From Flaviflagellibacter deserti (GTDB lineage Bacteria > Pseudomonadota > Alphaproteobacteria > Rhizobiales > Methylopilaceae): DNA of 64,000 nt. Location: positions 248,001 to 312,000 of the forward strand of contig NZ_JBHSJF010000006.1 of assembly GCF_042652085.1 (NCBI RefSeq), read 5' to 3'. Position 1 is the first letter of the stretch. Each line of letters starts with the position of its first letter. The notes under the pieces were generated by a model. That model was not told the origin of the DNA. It made no database searches and saw nothing but the letters and a program-made list of their open reading frames with translations. This document shows, piece after piece, positions 8,347 through 16,547 of this stretch. A program made the translations under genes and the position numbers.

Positions 8347-8379
8347 GCCCCGCTCGGCTTCGGCCGGGCGGGGCTTTTT
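8347..8379 (+). terminator. Rho-independent terminator, no obvious upstream gene
   Basis: A 12-bp stem with one mismatch and a TTCG loop (GCCCCGCTCGGC / GCCGGGCGGGGC) is followed by TTTTT. Plus-strand sequence before it back to about 8200 has no gene, so it may end a small RNA or be a relic. Confidence 0.7.
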
Positions 8380-8385
8380 GCGTTT

Positions 8386-8769
8386 TCAGGGCCGCGTCGG
8401 CGGTTCGTTCTGTTGGCGGAGTATACGCGCCTTCCCCCGGCAGGTGATGTGCTCGTTCGGAAATTGCTCGGCGACACCCTCGTAGGCGCTGATCGCGGCC
8501 CAGAAATTATTGAGGGTGCCGAAGCTTTTCTTTAGCTGGCCTCGGATCGCGCGCTCAGTTTCCCAGCTCTCGACCATATAGGCACCCTGCTTGCCGCCCT
8601 CATAAGCGATCTTCCAACGCATGGCCTGGACCAGGCGCATCGCTGTCTCAGCAGTGAGGCGGATCGACCGGCCGTCCTTCACCCGCTGCTCGATCTCCTG
8701 AGCGAGCATGAAATCGTTGAGCTTGGCCGTTTCCCTTGATGCTTGGCCTGGTAGCGCTTTGACACCCAT
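8386..8769 (-). CDS. Hypothetical protein
   Basis: I do not recognise this 127-residue protein. It is predicted mainly helical and soluble, with many charged residues (EIEQRVKDGRSIRLTAETAM, WETERAIRGQLKKSFG), no signal peptide and no membrane span. Start ATG at 8769 has only a weak ribosome site. It lies inside the island, alone on the minus strand before the autotransporter. A shared origin with the phage debris is possible but unproven. Confidence 0.5.
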   Translation of the reverse strand: MGVKALPGQASRETAKLNDFMLAQEIEQRVKDGRSIRLTAETAMRLVQAMRWKIAYEGGKQGAYMVESWETERAIRGQLKKSFGTLNNFWAAISAYEGVAEQFPNEHITCRGKARILRQQNEPPTRP

Positions 8770-8980
8770 GTTCCAGATTTGTTCTCATGGCGATCCGGAG
8801 TCAATCCGGGCTTCCGCGACGTCCGTCGCCGTGTTCCCGGTGCAACGGCCTGGCCGAGACAAGTTAGCCTACTTTTACACATTCTAAACGGTACCTGACC
8901 TACGAATTTGGCGACCGGTATGTTGTCCTTATTGGGATTCGAAAAAGGTCCTTCCGCTCAGGCGGATGAGGGAGCGGTAA

Positions 8981-11900
8981 GTGGGTGCTTGCTCGCGTCG
9001 GAGATTCGGTGACGGATTGGAGGCGGAACAGGCCTTGAAAACCGCGCCGGGCACTTGCACGAACCTTTCAGCAAAGGCGCATCACGCTTCCCTGCAGAGG
9101 CGCCTAGCCCGCGCTTCGGTCGCCCCTCTTCTGGTCTCATGCTCGATCCTGGCGCTGGCGGTCTGCATCTCCGAGACCGCCGAGGCGCAAACCTGGACCG
9201 GCAACACCAGCAGCGACTGGACGGTTGGCGGCAACTGGTCCGGCGGCGCGGTGCCGACCAACGGCAACGTAACGATTGCCACGACCTCGCCCAATCCGAC
9301 GGTTCTGGGCGTCTCCGGCGCTGCGACCGCTACGAGCCGAAATGTTGTTGTCGGCTTCGGCAGCGGGCCAGGCAGCCTGACGATCCAGAATGGCGGTACC
9401 CTCACGAGCAATGCGACTGGTTACTCCTACGTTGGATTAAACGGGGGATCGGTCGGCGTCATGAACGTGACCGGTCCGGGATCGAAGTGGATCATCAACG
9501 GCAGCCCCAACGCTGTCTCCTTGTTGCTGGGCAGCGTTGCGTCGGGCGGCGGAAGCGCAACAGGCACGCTCAACATCAGTAATGGCGGCGCCGTCCAAAC
9601 AGCCGGAGACATCGTCGTCGCCGAGACGAACGGCACCGGCTTCCTGAACGTGACCAGCGGCGGCACGCTGACCACCGGTCGCGACGGCTATATCGGTAGG
9701 TTCGGTGGCTCAAACGGGACCGCTCTGATCTCAGGAACCGGCTCGACTTGGACAATCGCCAGCCGGTTGCTCATCGGCAACGGCGGCCCCGGTGCGCTGA
9801 CGATCAGCGACAACGCGCTGGTCAACGTCGGGACCTCTACGACTGTCGGAACCTCCGCGAGCCAGGGCACTCTCAACGTCACGAGTGGCGGCACGTTACA
9901 AACGCAGACGCTTCTGCGTGGCACCGGTCCGGTTCAGGTCAATTTCGACGGCGGCACGCTGCGTGCGAAAACGAATACCACGAGCTTCGTCAGCGGCTTT
10001 TCCGGCACGGAACTCAACATCGCGTCCGGCGGGCTGACCGTCGATACGGCCGGGTTCAACGTGACCGCGTCCTCGCCCTTCAGCGGCACCGGCACGTTCA
10101 CCAAGATCGGCGCGGGCACGCTGACGCTCACCGGCGCAAACAGCACCAACTTTTCCGGCGAGATGGCCATCAATGCCGGCACGGTTTCGGTTGCATCCGC
10201 GACCAATCTCGGCACCGGCGGGTTGAGCTTCGACGGCGGCACGCTGCAGAACACCGGTGCATTCACGACCGCGCTGCCGGTGACGCTGAACGCGGGCGGC
10301 GGCACGTTCCAGACCGACGCCAATCTCACGCTGTCGGGCGTTATTGACGGCAACGGCGCGCTCGCGAAGACCGGCAGCAGCACACTCACGCTGACGAATG
10401 CCAACACCTATTCCGGCGAGACATGGATCCGAACCGGCACGCTCGCTTTGTCCGGCGCCGGGTCGATCGCCAACTCCAGCCGCGTCGTCGCCGATGGCAC
10501 GTTCGACATTTCCGCTGTGACGCCGACAAGCGCAAGCATCCAGAGCCTTGCTGGCAGTGGCACTGTCAATCTCGGCGCCAAGCAGCTGCAGCTGACCAAT
10601 GCCGGCGACACGTTCGCAGGCTCCATCACCGGCACCGGCGGCGTGAGCGTTTCAGCCGGTACGCAGACCCTCACCGGCACGAGCGACTATACCGGCATCA
10701 CGAACGTGACGGGCACCGGCCATCTGCGGCTGCTGAACGGCGGCAAGATCACGGACACCAGTCACATGGGGCTGAGCGGCCCGGGGGTGACCGCGACGGT
10801 GAGCGGGACCGGCTCGCTCCTTGAAACCGGGACTCTGGCTGTAGGAGGTGTCACCGCCGGAAGCAACGCCACCCTGAACGTGTTGAACGGCGGTGTCGTC
10901 AGGACGACGATCAACGGGACGGCGGCTATCGGCGGCCCCAACGCGCAAACAGCGACGGTCAATGTCGACGGCGCGGGATCGCTCCTGGATCTCGCCGGCA
11001 ATTTCGGCGTCGGCCATCAGAATGGGGCTTCGGACACCTTTCTGAACGTTACCAACGGAGGCACGGTCCGGAGCCTGAACGGAACCGTCGGCTCTTTCTC
11101 TGCTGCGACCGGCACAAAGTCGGTCCTGATCTCGGATGCGGGCTCGAGCTGGACGATGAACGGGGAGCTCAATCTCCAAAGCGGCGGATCGGTGTCGATC
11201 CTCGATGGCGGCGCAGCGAACGCAACGACATCGCGCATCGGCAGCACAAGTGGTACCGCCAATCTGCTGGTTTCCGGCGCCGGCTCGACCTATTCCGTCA
11301 GCGATGACCAGGTGATCGGGGCCAGTAGCGCCACCGGCATCGTCACGCTGGCCGACGGCGCGCTCATGACGGTCGGCGACCAGCTCACGCTGGCGAGCGG
11401 CGCAAGCAGCACGGGCATCCTCAATATCGGCGGCGCGGAGGGGCAGGCGGCGACCGGCGCGGGCACACTCGACGCGGCGACTTTGACGTTCGGCCCCGGA
11501 ACGGCACGCGTCAACTTCAATCACACCGACACGAACTATCTCTTCTCGACCGCGATGTCGGGCACTGGCGGCGCGGTGAACCATAACGGTCCCGGCACGA
11601 CCGTGCTGACAGGCGCGAACACCTATACCGGCGCGACGACGATCCGGGCCGGCACGCTGCGCGCCGGTGCGGCGAATGCGTTCAGCGCCGCCTCCGATCA
11701 TTATGTCGATCCGGGCGCAACGCTCGATCTCAAAGGCTTCGATCAGACGCTCGGTCTGCTCAACAATGCCGGCACGGTGCGGACCGGCGGTGCACCGGGC
11801 ACGGTGCTCACCGTCGATACCTATAACGGCGATAGCGGCACGCTCCATGTCAATACGGCGCTGGGCGGCGATCTGTCGGTCACCGACCGCCTCGTGGCGA

Positions 11901-13144
11901 CGACGGTGCTGGGCACGAGCAATCTGCGCGTGACGAATGTCGGCGGTGGCGGCGGAGAGACGAATGAAGGCATCAAGATCGTCGATGTCCTCGATCCTGT
12001 TGCCTCTACCGGCACGTTCTCTCTGCTCGGTGACTATGTCTTCAAGGGCCAGCAGGCAGTGGTCGGCGGCGCCTATGCCTATCGTCTCTATCAGGGCGGC
12101 GTCAGCACGCCAGCCGACGGCGACTGGTATCTGCGGTCGGACTTTCTCGGCGTCGTCGGCGCCGCCTTCCAGGCCGGCGTTGCCTTGTACGAGGCGATGC
12201 CGCAGGCATTGCTCAGTCTCGCCGATCTGCCGACGCTGCAGCAGCGCGTCGGCAATCGCTATCGGGATGACGATGCCGCGGGCCCGAGCCGAGGAACCGA
12301 AGGGGATGCGGCGTCTCCGATCTGGGGCCGCATCGAGACGACGCACAGCAGGTTTGAACCGTCGAGCTCGACATCGGGTCTGAGTTACGAGGCCGACGAA
12401 GTCGAGATGCAGGTCGGCCTAGACACGCAACTGCACGACGGTGAGAAAGGGCGCCTCATCGGCGGCCTGACTGCGCAGTATGGTCTAGTCTCGGCCGACA
12501 TCGGTTCGTTCTGGGGCGACGGCACGATCGAGGCGGCGGGCTACGGCGTCGGCGGCACGCTGACCTGGTACGGCGATAACGGTTTCTATGTCGACGGCCA
12601 GGCGCAGTTCACCATTTTCGACAGCGATCTGTCCTCCGACACTGCCGGCAGTCTCGCCACAGATAATGCCGGCCGCGGCTATGCGCTTGGCATCGAGACC
12701 GGCCGCCGCCTTGCTGTCAGCGGCGCCTGGTCGCTGATGCCACAGGCGCATCTCGTCTACGCCGCGGTCAAGGACAGTTTCACCGATGCGTTCGGTACCC
12801 CGGTGTCGCTCGACGGCGCCGAGCGGCTGACGGGTCGCCTTGGTCTCTCGGCCGATTACCGCAATGCGTGGCAGGACGCGGCCGGGCAGACGAGCCGGGC
12901 CAGCTTCTACGGCATCGCCAATCTCTATCACGAGTTCCTCGACAACACCGATGTGGACGTTGCCGGCACGCCGTTCGCGACCACCAACGAACGGCTCTCC
13001 GGTGGCGTCGGCCTCGGCGGCAGCTATAGTTGGAACGACGACAAATTCGCCGTTTACGGCGAGGCGACCGCCGTTACCAGCCTTGAAGATCTCGGCGAAG
13101 ACTACAGTGTCGGTGGAACCGTCGGCTTCCGGATGAAGTGGTGA
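8981..13144 (+). CDS. Autotransporter (type Va) with beta-strand repeat passenger
   Basis: This 1387-residue protein has a long N-terminal extension, a hydrophobic signal core (about 45-63) and a likely signal-peptidase site after AEA at 67-69. The passenger (about 70-1080) is built of imperfect GTL/GGT-rich beta-helix repeats such as FSGTELNIASGGLTVDT and NTYTGATTIRAGTLRA, of the autotransporter-associated repeat type; it opens with TWTGNTSSDWTVGGNWSGG. Residues about 1115-1387 form the outer-membrane beta-barrel (SPIWGRIETTHSRF ...) ending FRMKW with a terminal aromatic. It should be exported by Sec and inserted by Bam. GTG start follows GGGAG. The stop overlaps the next gene. Adhesin or biofilm function is likely but not provable. 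Confidence 0.92.
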   Translation: MGACSRRRFGDGLEAEQALKTAPGTCTNLSAKAHHASLQRRLARASVAPLLVSCSILALAVCISETAEAQTWTGNTSSDWTVGGNWSGGAVPTNGNVTIATTSPNPTVLGVSGAATATSRNVVVGFGSGPGSLTIQNGGTLTSNATGYSYVGLNGGSVGVMNVTGPGSKWIINGSPNAVSLLLGSVASGGGSATGTLNISNGGAVQTAGDIVVAETNGTGFLNVTSGGTLTTGRDGYIGRFGGSNGTALISGTGSTWTIASRLLIGNGGPGALTISDNALVNVGTSTTVGTSASQGTLNVTSGGTLQTQTLLRGTGPVQVNFDGGTLRAKTNTTSFVSGFSGTELNIASGGLTVDTAGFNVTASSPFSGTGTFTKIGAGTLTLTGANSTNFSGEMAINAGTVSVASATNLGTGGLSFDGGTLQNTGAFTTALPVTLNAGGGTFQTDANLTLSGVIDGNGALAKTGSSTLTLTNANTYSGETWIRTGTLALSGAGSIANSSRVVADGTFDISAVTPTSASIQSLAGSGTVNLGAKQLQLTNAGDTFAGSITGTGGVSVSAGTQTLTGTSDYTGITNVTGTGHLRLLNGGKITDTSHMGLSGPGVTATVSGTGSLLETGTLAVGGVTAGSNATLNVLNGGVVRTTINGTAAIGGPNAQTATVNVDGAGSLLDLAGNFGVGHQNGASDTFLNVTNGGTVRSLNGTVGSFSAATGTKSVLISDAGSSWTMNGELNLQSGGSVSILDGGAANATTSRIGSTSGTANLLVSGAGSTYSVSDDQVIGASSATGIVTLADGALMTVGDQLTLASGASSTGILNIGGAEGQAATGAGTLDAATLTFGPGTARVNFNHTDTNYLFSTAMSGTGGAVNHNGPGTTVLTGANTYTGATTIRAGTLRAGAANAFSAASDHYVDPGATLDLKGFDQTLGLLNNAGTVRTGGAPGTVLTVDTYNGDSGTLHVNTALGGDLSVTDRLVATTVLGTSNLRVTNVGGGGGETNEGIKIVDVLDPVASTGTFSLLGDYVFKGQQAVVGGAYAYRLYQGGVSTPADGDWYLRSDFLGVVGAAFQAGVALYEAMPQALLSLADLPTLQQRVGNRYRDDDAAGPSRGTEGDAASPIWGRIETTHSRFEPSSSTSGLSYEADEVEMQVGLDTQLHDGEKGRLIGGLTAQYGLVSADIGSFWGDGTIEAAGYGVGGTLTWYGDNGFYVDGQAQFTIFDSDLSSDTAGSLATDNAGRGYALGIETGRRLAVSGAWSLMPQAHLVYAAVKDSFTDAFGTPVSLDGAERLTGRLGLSADYRNAWQDAAGQTSRASFYGIANLYHEFLDNTDVDVAGTPFATTNERLSGGVGLGGSYSWNDDKFAVYGEATAVTSLEDLGEDYSVGGTVGFRMKW

Positions 13145-13656
13145 GTTGGCTTCGAATTAGAACCGCATTCTCTTCGCTGCTGCTGTTGGCTGCGATGACC
13201 AAAGCTGCGCCTGGCCAGTCGGCCACGACTGCCACGTTCGACGATTGGGTGGTTCGCTGCCAGGTGACGGACACCGGCAAGATCTGCGAGAGCACAAGTG
13301 CGGTTAACGTGAAGACCTCGAGCGGAACGATCGCGCAGGCGGCTTCGATCGTCATCGGCCAGCTGCCAGGGGAGCCGAAATCCAAAATCCTGGTGCAGCT
13401 TCCGCTCGGCGTCTGGCTGCCGTCTGGAGTGAGGCTCTTAGACGAAACCAAGAAGGAAATAGCCTCCCTTCAGTACACACAATGCCAAGGGGGAGGGTGT
13501 TTTGCGGTGGCCGATGTGGACGGAGCGGTTCTCGACGTGATCGGCCGCCTTAACGAAAGCCTGCTGATCGCCTACGTGGCCCAGAACCAGAACGTGCACG
13601 TGCAGGTGAGCATCAAGGGCTACGCGGCGGCGGAGAAGGCACGGCGCGGAGGATGA
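13138..13656 (+). CDS. IalB-family (invasion-associated locus B) protein
   Basis: This 172-residue secreted protein has a signal peptide (SLLLLAAMTKAAPGQSA) and then FDDWVVRCQVTDTGKICE, the typical opening of IalB-like periplasmic proteins, with two conserved cysteines, and later TQCQGGGCFAVADVDGAVL with another pair that probably forms a disulfide. Its start overlaps the autotransporter stop by seven bases, so it is probably translationally coupled. IalB proteins are common in Hyphomicrobiales and their biochemical role is unknown; in Bartonella the locus affects erythrocyte entry. The pairing hints at a periplasmic helper for the autotransporter, which is inference only. Confidence 0.82.
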   Translation: MVSWLRIRTAFSSLLLLAAMTKAAPGQSATTATFDDWVVRCQVTDTGKICESTSAVNVKTSSGTIAQAASIVIGQLPGEPKSKILVQLPLGVWLPSGVRLLDETKKEIASLQYTQCQGGGCFAVADVDGAVLDVIGRLNESLLIAYVAQNQNVHVQVSIKGYAAAEKARRGG

Positions 13657-13657
13657 C

Positions 13658-13849
13658 GTGATCTCGGCGAACTCCACGGATACGCGCATTGGTCGCTGCC
13701 CTCTGCCGACCACGATCGAAGAGCTCGAAATCTTGATGCGGGCGCCGTGGAGCGAGGCCGGTCTGCTGCAACGGCCTTTGCCGGACGAGGCACTGACGAT
13801 CGTCGCGCGCGGTACGAAAGAGGACAGCGTCGAGTTGGTGAACAACTGA
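13658..13849 (+). pseudogene. C-terminal fragment of SRAP/YedK-type peptidase
   Basis: The 63-codon frame reads as the last part of an SOS-response-associated peptidase: ELEILMRAPWSEAGLLQRPLPDEALTIV resembles the tail of alphaproteobacterial YedK-like proteins (a RAPW...QRPLPD...IVARG pattern). The catalytic Cys2, the active-site Glu/His region and most of the fold are missing, so this is a remnant. It ends TGATG into the next fragment. Assignment is from memory of the family tail, not from a search. Confidence 0.55.
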
Positions 13850-13965
13850 TGTTCCGTTTCCTAAAGCGGAACGACCAAGACGCCGACCCTCCTTGGCGGA
13901 AAACCGGGAAGCGGCTGAACTATCGGTTCTCTTTGGCAAACGAGCGAACGTTCCTCGCATGGATC
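13849..13965 (+). pseudogene. N-terminal fragment of a DUF202 (YidH-like) membrane protein
   Basis: MFRFLKRNDQDAD is followed by NYRFSLANERTFLAWI, the hallmark opening of DUF202/YidH proteins just before the first membrane span. After the Ile codon at 13963-13965 the sequence switches abruptly to the reverse complement of a short-chain dehydrogenase start, so all membrane spans are lost. The junction lies in the perfect palindrome GGATCGATCC (13961-13970). Confidence 0.7.
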
Positions 13966-14080
13966 GATCCTCGCCGCGAGCGACGCCGACCACATGATGC
14001 CCGGCAGCGGCGAGCCGCGTTGAGAGTGCGCGGCCAATGCCCTTGCTGGCGCCGGTGACGAGAAACGTTCGTTTCGTCAT
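13966..14080 (-). pseudogene. N-terminal fragment of a short-chain dehydrogenase
   Basis: From ATG at 14080, MTKRTFLVTGASKGIGRAL continues to AAAGHHVVGVARGEDRS; TGxxxGIG is the NAD(P)-binding loop of SDR enzymes. The frame then runs into the DUF202 fragment in antisense, so the catalytic Ser-Tyr-Lys region is absent. The two fragments meet head to head. Confidence 0.75.
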
Positions 14081-14241
14081 GATGTCTCTACCTGTCATGA
14101 ACAAGGGTGGCCAAGCGCACCTGATCCGGGATTACGGGGAGATCAGGACGACCTCGCCAGGGGCGGCCGAGTTTCCATAGTCGACCAGCAGGGGTTCGCA
14201 GAACCGCCCGGCCCCGCCCCCCGCTCCGACCCATCGCCGCG

Positions 14242-15420
14242 TCAGGCAGCGCTGCTTGCAGCTATATCGTTCGAACATGCGGGGAAGTCCGTGTAACCCA
14301 CCTCGCCATCGCGGGTATAATAGGTCGACCGGTCTGCTACGGCCAACGGCCAGCCGTGCTTAAGACGCTCAACGAGGTCCGGGTTCGCGATATACGGCCT
14401 GCCAAAAGCGATCAAATCCACCAATCCGGTGTCGAGCGAAGCCTGGGCACGCTCGCTGTCGTTGAAGCCGCCGCACCAGATGAACGCGCCGGGAAACACC
14501 GCCCGAGCTTTGGCAAGCAGAGCATGGTCGAGGTACCGAGGCTTGAACTCCGCCGTCTCCATGTTTCCGTCAGGCATCAACTCGTAGAGTAGATGGATGT
14601 ATGCCACGCCACGGCGTCCCAGCTGCTCGGCAACATACAGGAACGTTTCCTCCGTAACAGGATCAACCGGCATTGAGCCGTACTTGCCGAACGGAGACAG
14701 ACGAACACCCACGCGCCCCGGACCGAATTCAGCCACCACCGAATCGACGACTTCCATCAGGAAGCGCGTGCGATCTTCGATGCTGCTCCCGCCGTAACGG
14801 TCGGTGCGCGTATTGAGCACCGAGTTCATGAACTGCTCGAACAGATAGCCGTTGGCCGCGTGGATCTCGACACCGTCGAACCCGACCTTCCGTGCATTGG
14901 CGGCGGCTTTGGCGAAGGTGCCGACCATGGCCGACACTTCATCCGTGCTGAGGGGCCTCGGTGTCGCCGTCGGCATATAGCCCAATCGGCCGTCCGGGCC
15001 GTGGGCAAACACCGACGAGCCCTCTGCCCGTTGCCCAGTCACGCCCACCGGGGCCTGGCCGCTCGGCAGAATCGAGGAATGGGCCATCCTGCCGACGTGC
15101 CACAATTGCATGAATATCGTGCCGCCATGACGGTGAACCTCATCGGTCACGAGACGCCAGCCCTGCATTTGGGCTTCCGAGTGGATTCCGGGTGTCCTCG
15201 CGTAACCGTGGCTGGACTGGTCGACGTCAGTGGCTTCGGTGATGATCAGACCGGCACTGGCTCGCTGGCCGTAATAGGTGGCGATCATCTCGTTCGGGAG
15301 ATCCCCATCGGTCGGGAGGTCGCCCTCGGACGTTCGCGTGCGGGTCATGGCCGGCATGACGATGCGGTTCTTCAGCGAGACGGTGCCGCCAAGCAGTTGA
15401 GGTTCGAACAAATCGTACAT
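14242..15420 (-). CDS. Old-yellow-enzyme-type alkene reductase
   Basis: This 392-residue flavoprotein has the NemA/OYE TIM-barrel: LGGTVSLKNRIVMPAMTRTR at the N-terminus, the FMN/substrate pair in VEIHAANGYLFEQFMN, then NTRTDRYGGS and GRPYIANPDLVERL. It reduces activated C=C bonds of enones, maleimides or nitro compounds with NAD(P)H in the cytosol. Length is standard. It is divergent from an HxlR-family regulator across an 84-bp gap containing an inverted repeat, so it is probably repressed by that regulator. No other enzyme of a pathway is adjacent, suggesting an electrophile-detoxification role. Confidence 0.93.
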   Translation of the reverse strand: MYDLFEPQLLGGTVSLKNRIVMPAMTRTRTSEGDLPTDGDLPNEMIATYYGQRASAGLIITEATDVDQSSHGYARTPGIHSEAQMQGWRLVTDEVHRHGGTIFMQLWHVGRMAHSSILPSGQAPVGVTGQRAEGSSVFAHGPDGRLGYMPTATPRPLSTDEVSAMVGTFAKAAANARKVGFDGVEIHAANGYLFEQFMNSVLNTRTDRYGGSSIEDRTRFLMEVVDSVVAEFGPGRVGVRLSPFGKYGSMPVDPVTEETFLYVAEQLGRRGVAYIHLLYELMPDGNMETAEFKPRYLDHALLAKARAVFPGAFIWCGGFNDSERAQASLDTGLVDLIAFGRPYIANPDLVERLKHGWPLAVADRSTYYTRDGEVGYTDFPACSNDIAASSAA

Positions 15421-15480
15421 AGATCACCTTCGAGCGGATTTCTGCCGAAGATCTATGTTCGGTAGCCATTCCTATCTACA

Positions 15481-15496
15481 CACTGATTGGTCAGTG
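15481..15496. promoter_or_regulatory. Inverted repeat, candidate HxlR operator
   Basis: CACTGA-TTGG-TCAGTG is a perfect 6-bp dyad with a 4-base spacer, eight bases before the HxlR start and inside the divergent promoter region shared with the alkene reductase. Its role is inferred from position and symmetry only. Confidence 0.5.
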
Positions 15497-15504
15497 GTCG
15501 GCGG

Positions 15505-15882
15505 ATGAAGATCATCAAGAGACTACCGGGCTTGCCGGTCGAGCGTGCCCTGGGCGTCCTTTCGGGACGCTGGAAGGCGGTCATTCTTCACGTGCTGATG
15601 GATGGCCCGCAACGCATATGCGACATGGAAAACCGCATCGTCGGCATTTCACAGAAGGTGTTGATCGAGCAGCTTCGAGCGCTCGATGAACATGGAATCG
15701 TGAGCAGACAGCCCAGCGCCGTCGACAGTCAGGGGATCGAATACCTGCTCACCCCGCTCGGCGAAAGCCTGCGGCCCGTGTTGAATTCTCTCCAGGAATG
15801 GGGCGCCCATCACGCCAGGGGACTCAATGAGGTCCATAGGCTTCTGCCATGCGATGCTGTCGTTCGAGATCGCAATACCTGA
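15505..15882 (+). CDS. HxlR-family transcriptional regulator
   Basis: This 125-residue winged-helix dimer has LGVLSGRWKAVILHVLMDGP and GISQKVLIEQLRALDEHGIV, the classic HxlR helix-turn-helix and recognition helix, then a wing (QPSAVDSQGIEYLLTPLGESL). The start at 15505 fits the family length; a GTG six codons earlier is possible. Many HxlR proteins (YodB, HypR types) have a redox-sensing Cys in a CP(V/I)E motif at the N-terminus; here it reads LPVE, so that Cys is missing. It is divergent from the alkene reductase it probably controls. Confidence 0.88.
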   Translation: MKIIKRLPGLPVERALGVLSGRWKAVILHVLMDGPQRICDMENRIVGISQKVLIEQLRALDEHGIVSRQPSAVDSQGIEYLLTPLGESLRPVLNSLQEWGAHHARGLNEVHRLLPCDAVVRDRNT

Positions 15883-16402
15883 CGCCTAATGGGTATCGCT
15901 GTTCAGGCGCATTCCTCATTAGGTGAGACGAAGGGTGTCGTTGTCGCCCATCCGCCGTCCACATCTCCTGATCGGAAACGCGTGCTCGTCGCCACGTTGA
16001 TGGGATCGGCCGCCTGGCCGAACCTGATTCTACATCTGGCAGGCGGTATGATGCTGGCAACAGCGGCGGCTTTCGTTTGGACCAAGCGATAGCCGTTTGA
16101 AGGGCTCCGTTGCGAGCGGCCGTGTCTTGACCAACAGTGTAGGGATTGGCGGACGGCGGCTTACTCTGACAAGAAGTTTTGAATGCCCCGGATGAGCTGC
16201 GAGATGGCCGCGGCAGCAATGAACGCGCATGTGACGATGCCTATGAACTCCAGCCGCGACATGCCGGTGGAGTCCAGATCGGGCGGAATGGTTCCGCCAG
16301 GGCCGGAACAAGCCATAAACATTCGTGGGACTTTTCGTGGGGCTTTCCGCACCAAACCGGTCCCGTGAATGCCGTTCTGTTCCCATTCTGAAATTCTTCC
16401 CC
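15883..16402. other. Gene-poor right end of the island
   Basis: No well-supported gene is visible. Two short frames with hydrophobic tails (15889-16092 plus, MGIAVQAHSS...; 16161-16262 minus, MSRLEFIGIVTCAF...) could be tiny single-span membrane proteins, but neither has a convincing ribosome site. The stretch leads into the right att repeat. Confidence 0.4.
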
Positions 16403-16490
16403 GTTCCGGCCTTCCAAAAATCACCTTGATAAACTAGACGTTCGGGCGTCGGAGCGTAGCGCAGCCCGGTTAGCGCACTAGTCTGGGGGA
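16403..16490. repeat. Right attachment repeat (attR) of the island
   Basis: Identical over 88 bases to 3388-3475. It covers the tRNA upstream sequence and the tRNA 5' half, and continues without a break into the 3' half of the functional tRNA-Pro gene. Confidence 0.9.
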
Positions 16491-16527
16491 CTAGGGGTCG
16501 TGGGTTCGAATCCCGCCGCTCCGACCA
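16450..16527 (+). tRNA. tRNA-Pro(GGG)
   Basis: The gene folds as a full cloverleaf: acceptor CGGAGCG/CGCTCCG, D stem GCGC/GCGC, anticodon stem CTAGT/ACTAG with loop CTGGGGG (anticodon GGG), T arm GTGGG-TTCGAAT-CCCGC, and an encoded CCA end. It is the intact copy at the right edge of the island; its 5' half and promoter-proximal sequence were supplied by, or duplicated with, the island. Confidence 0.97.
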
Positions 16528-16547
16528 TTTCATTTCACGGGGGCACA

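Larger units (their letters stand above)
3476..16490. mobile_element. Degraded genomic island integrated in tRNA-Pro(GGG)
   Basis: About 13 kb lies between two 88-bp direct repeats. The left repeat carries upstream sequence plus the first 41 bases of tRNA-Pro and the right repeat is part of the intact tRNA gene. A tyrosine-integrase remnant sits just inside the left repeat, the usual arrangement for tRNA-targeted islands. The cargo is a carbamoyltransferase/glycosyltransferase/methyltransferase cassette, phage-type lysis debris, an autotransporter with an IalB-family gene, a cluster of gene fragments and an alkene reductase/HxlR pair. The cassette at 3.9-7.2 kb looks richer in A/T than its flanks. 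The integrase is broken, so the island is probably immobile unless helped in trans. Confidence 0.85.

Noticed and set aside
10652..12346. 564-codon antisense frame inside the autotransporter
   Set aside because: GC-rich repetitive coding sequence yields long open antisense frames; the translation is Arg/Ala/Asp-rich with no domain, and the autotransporter is clearly on the plus strand.
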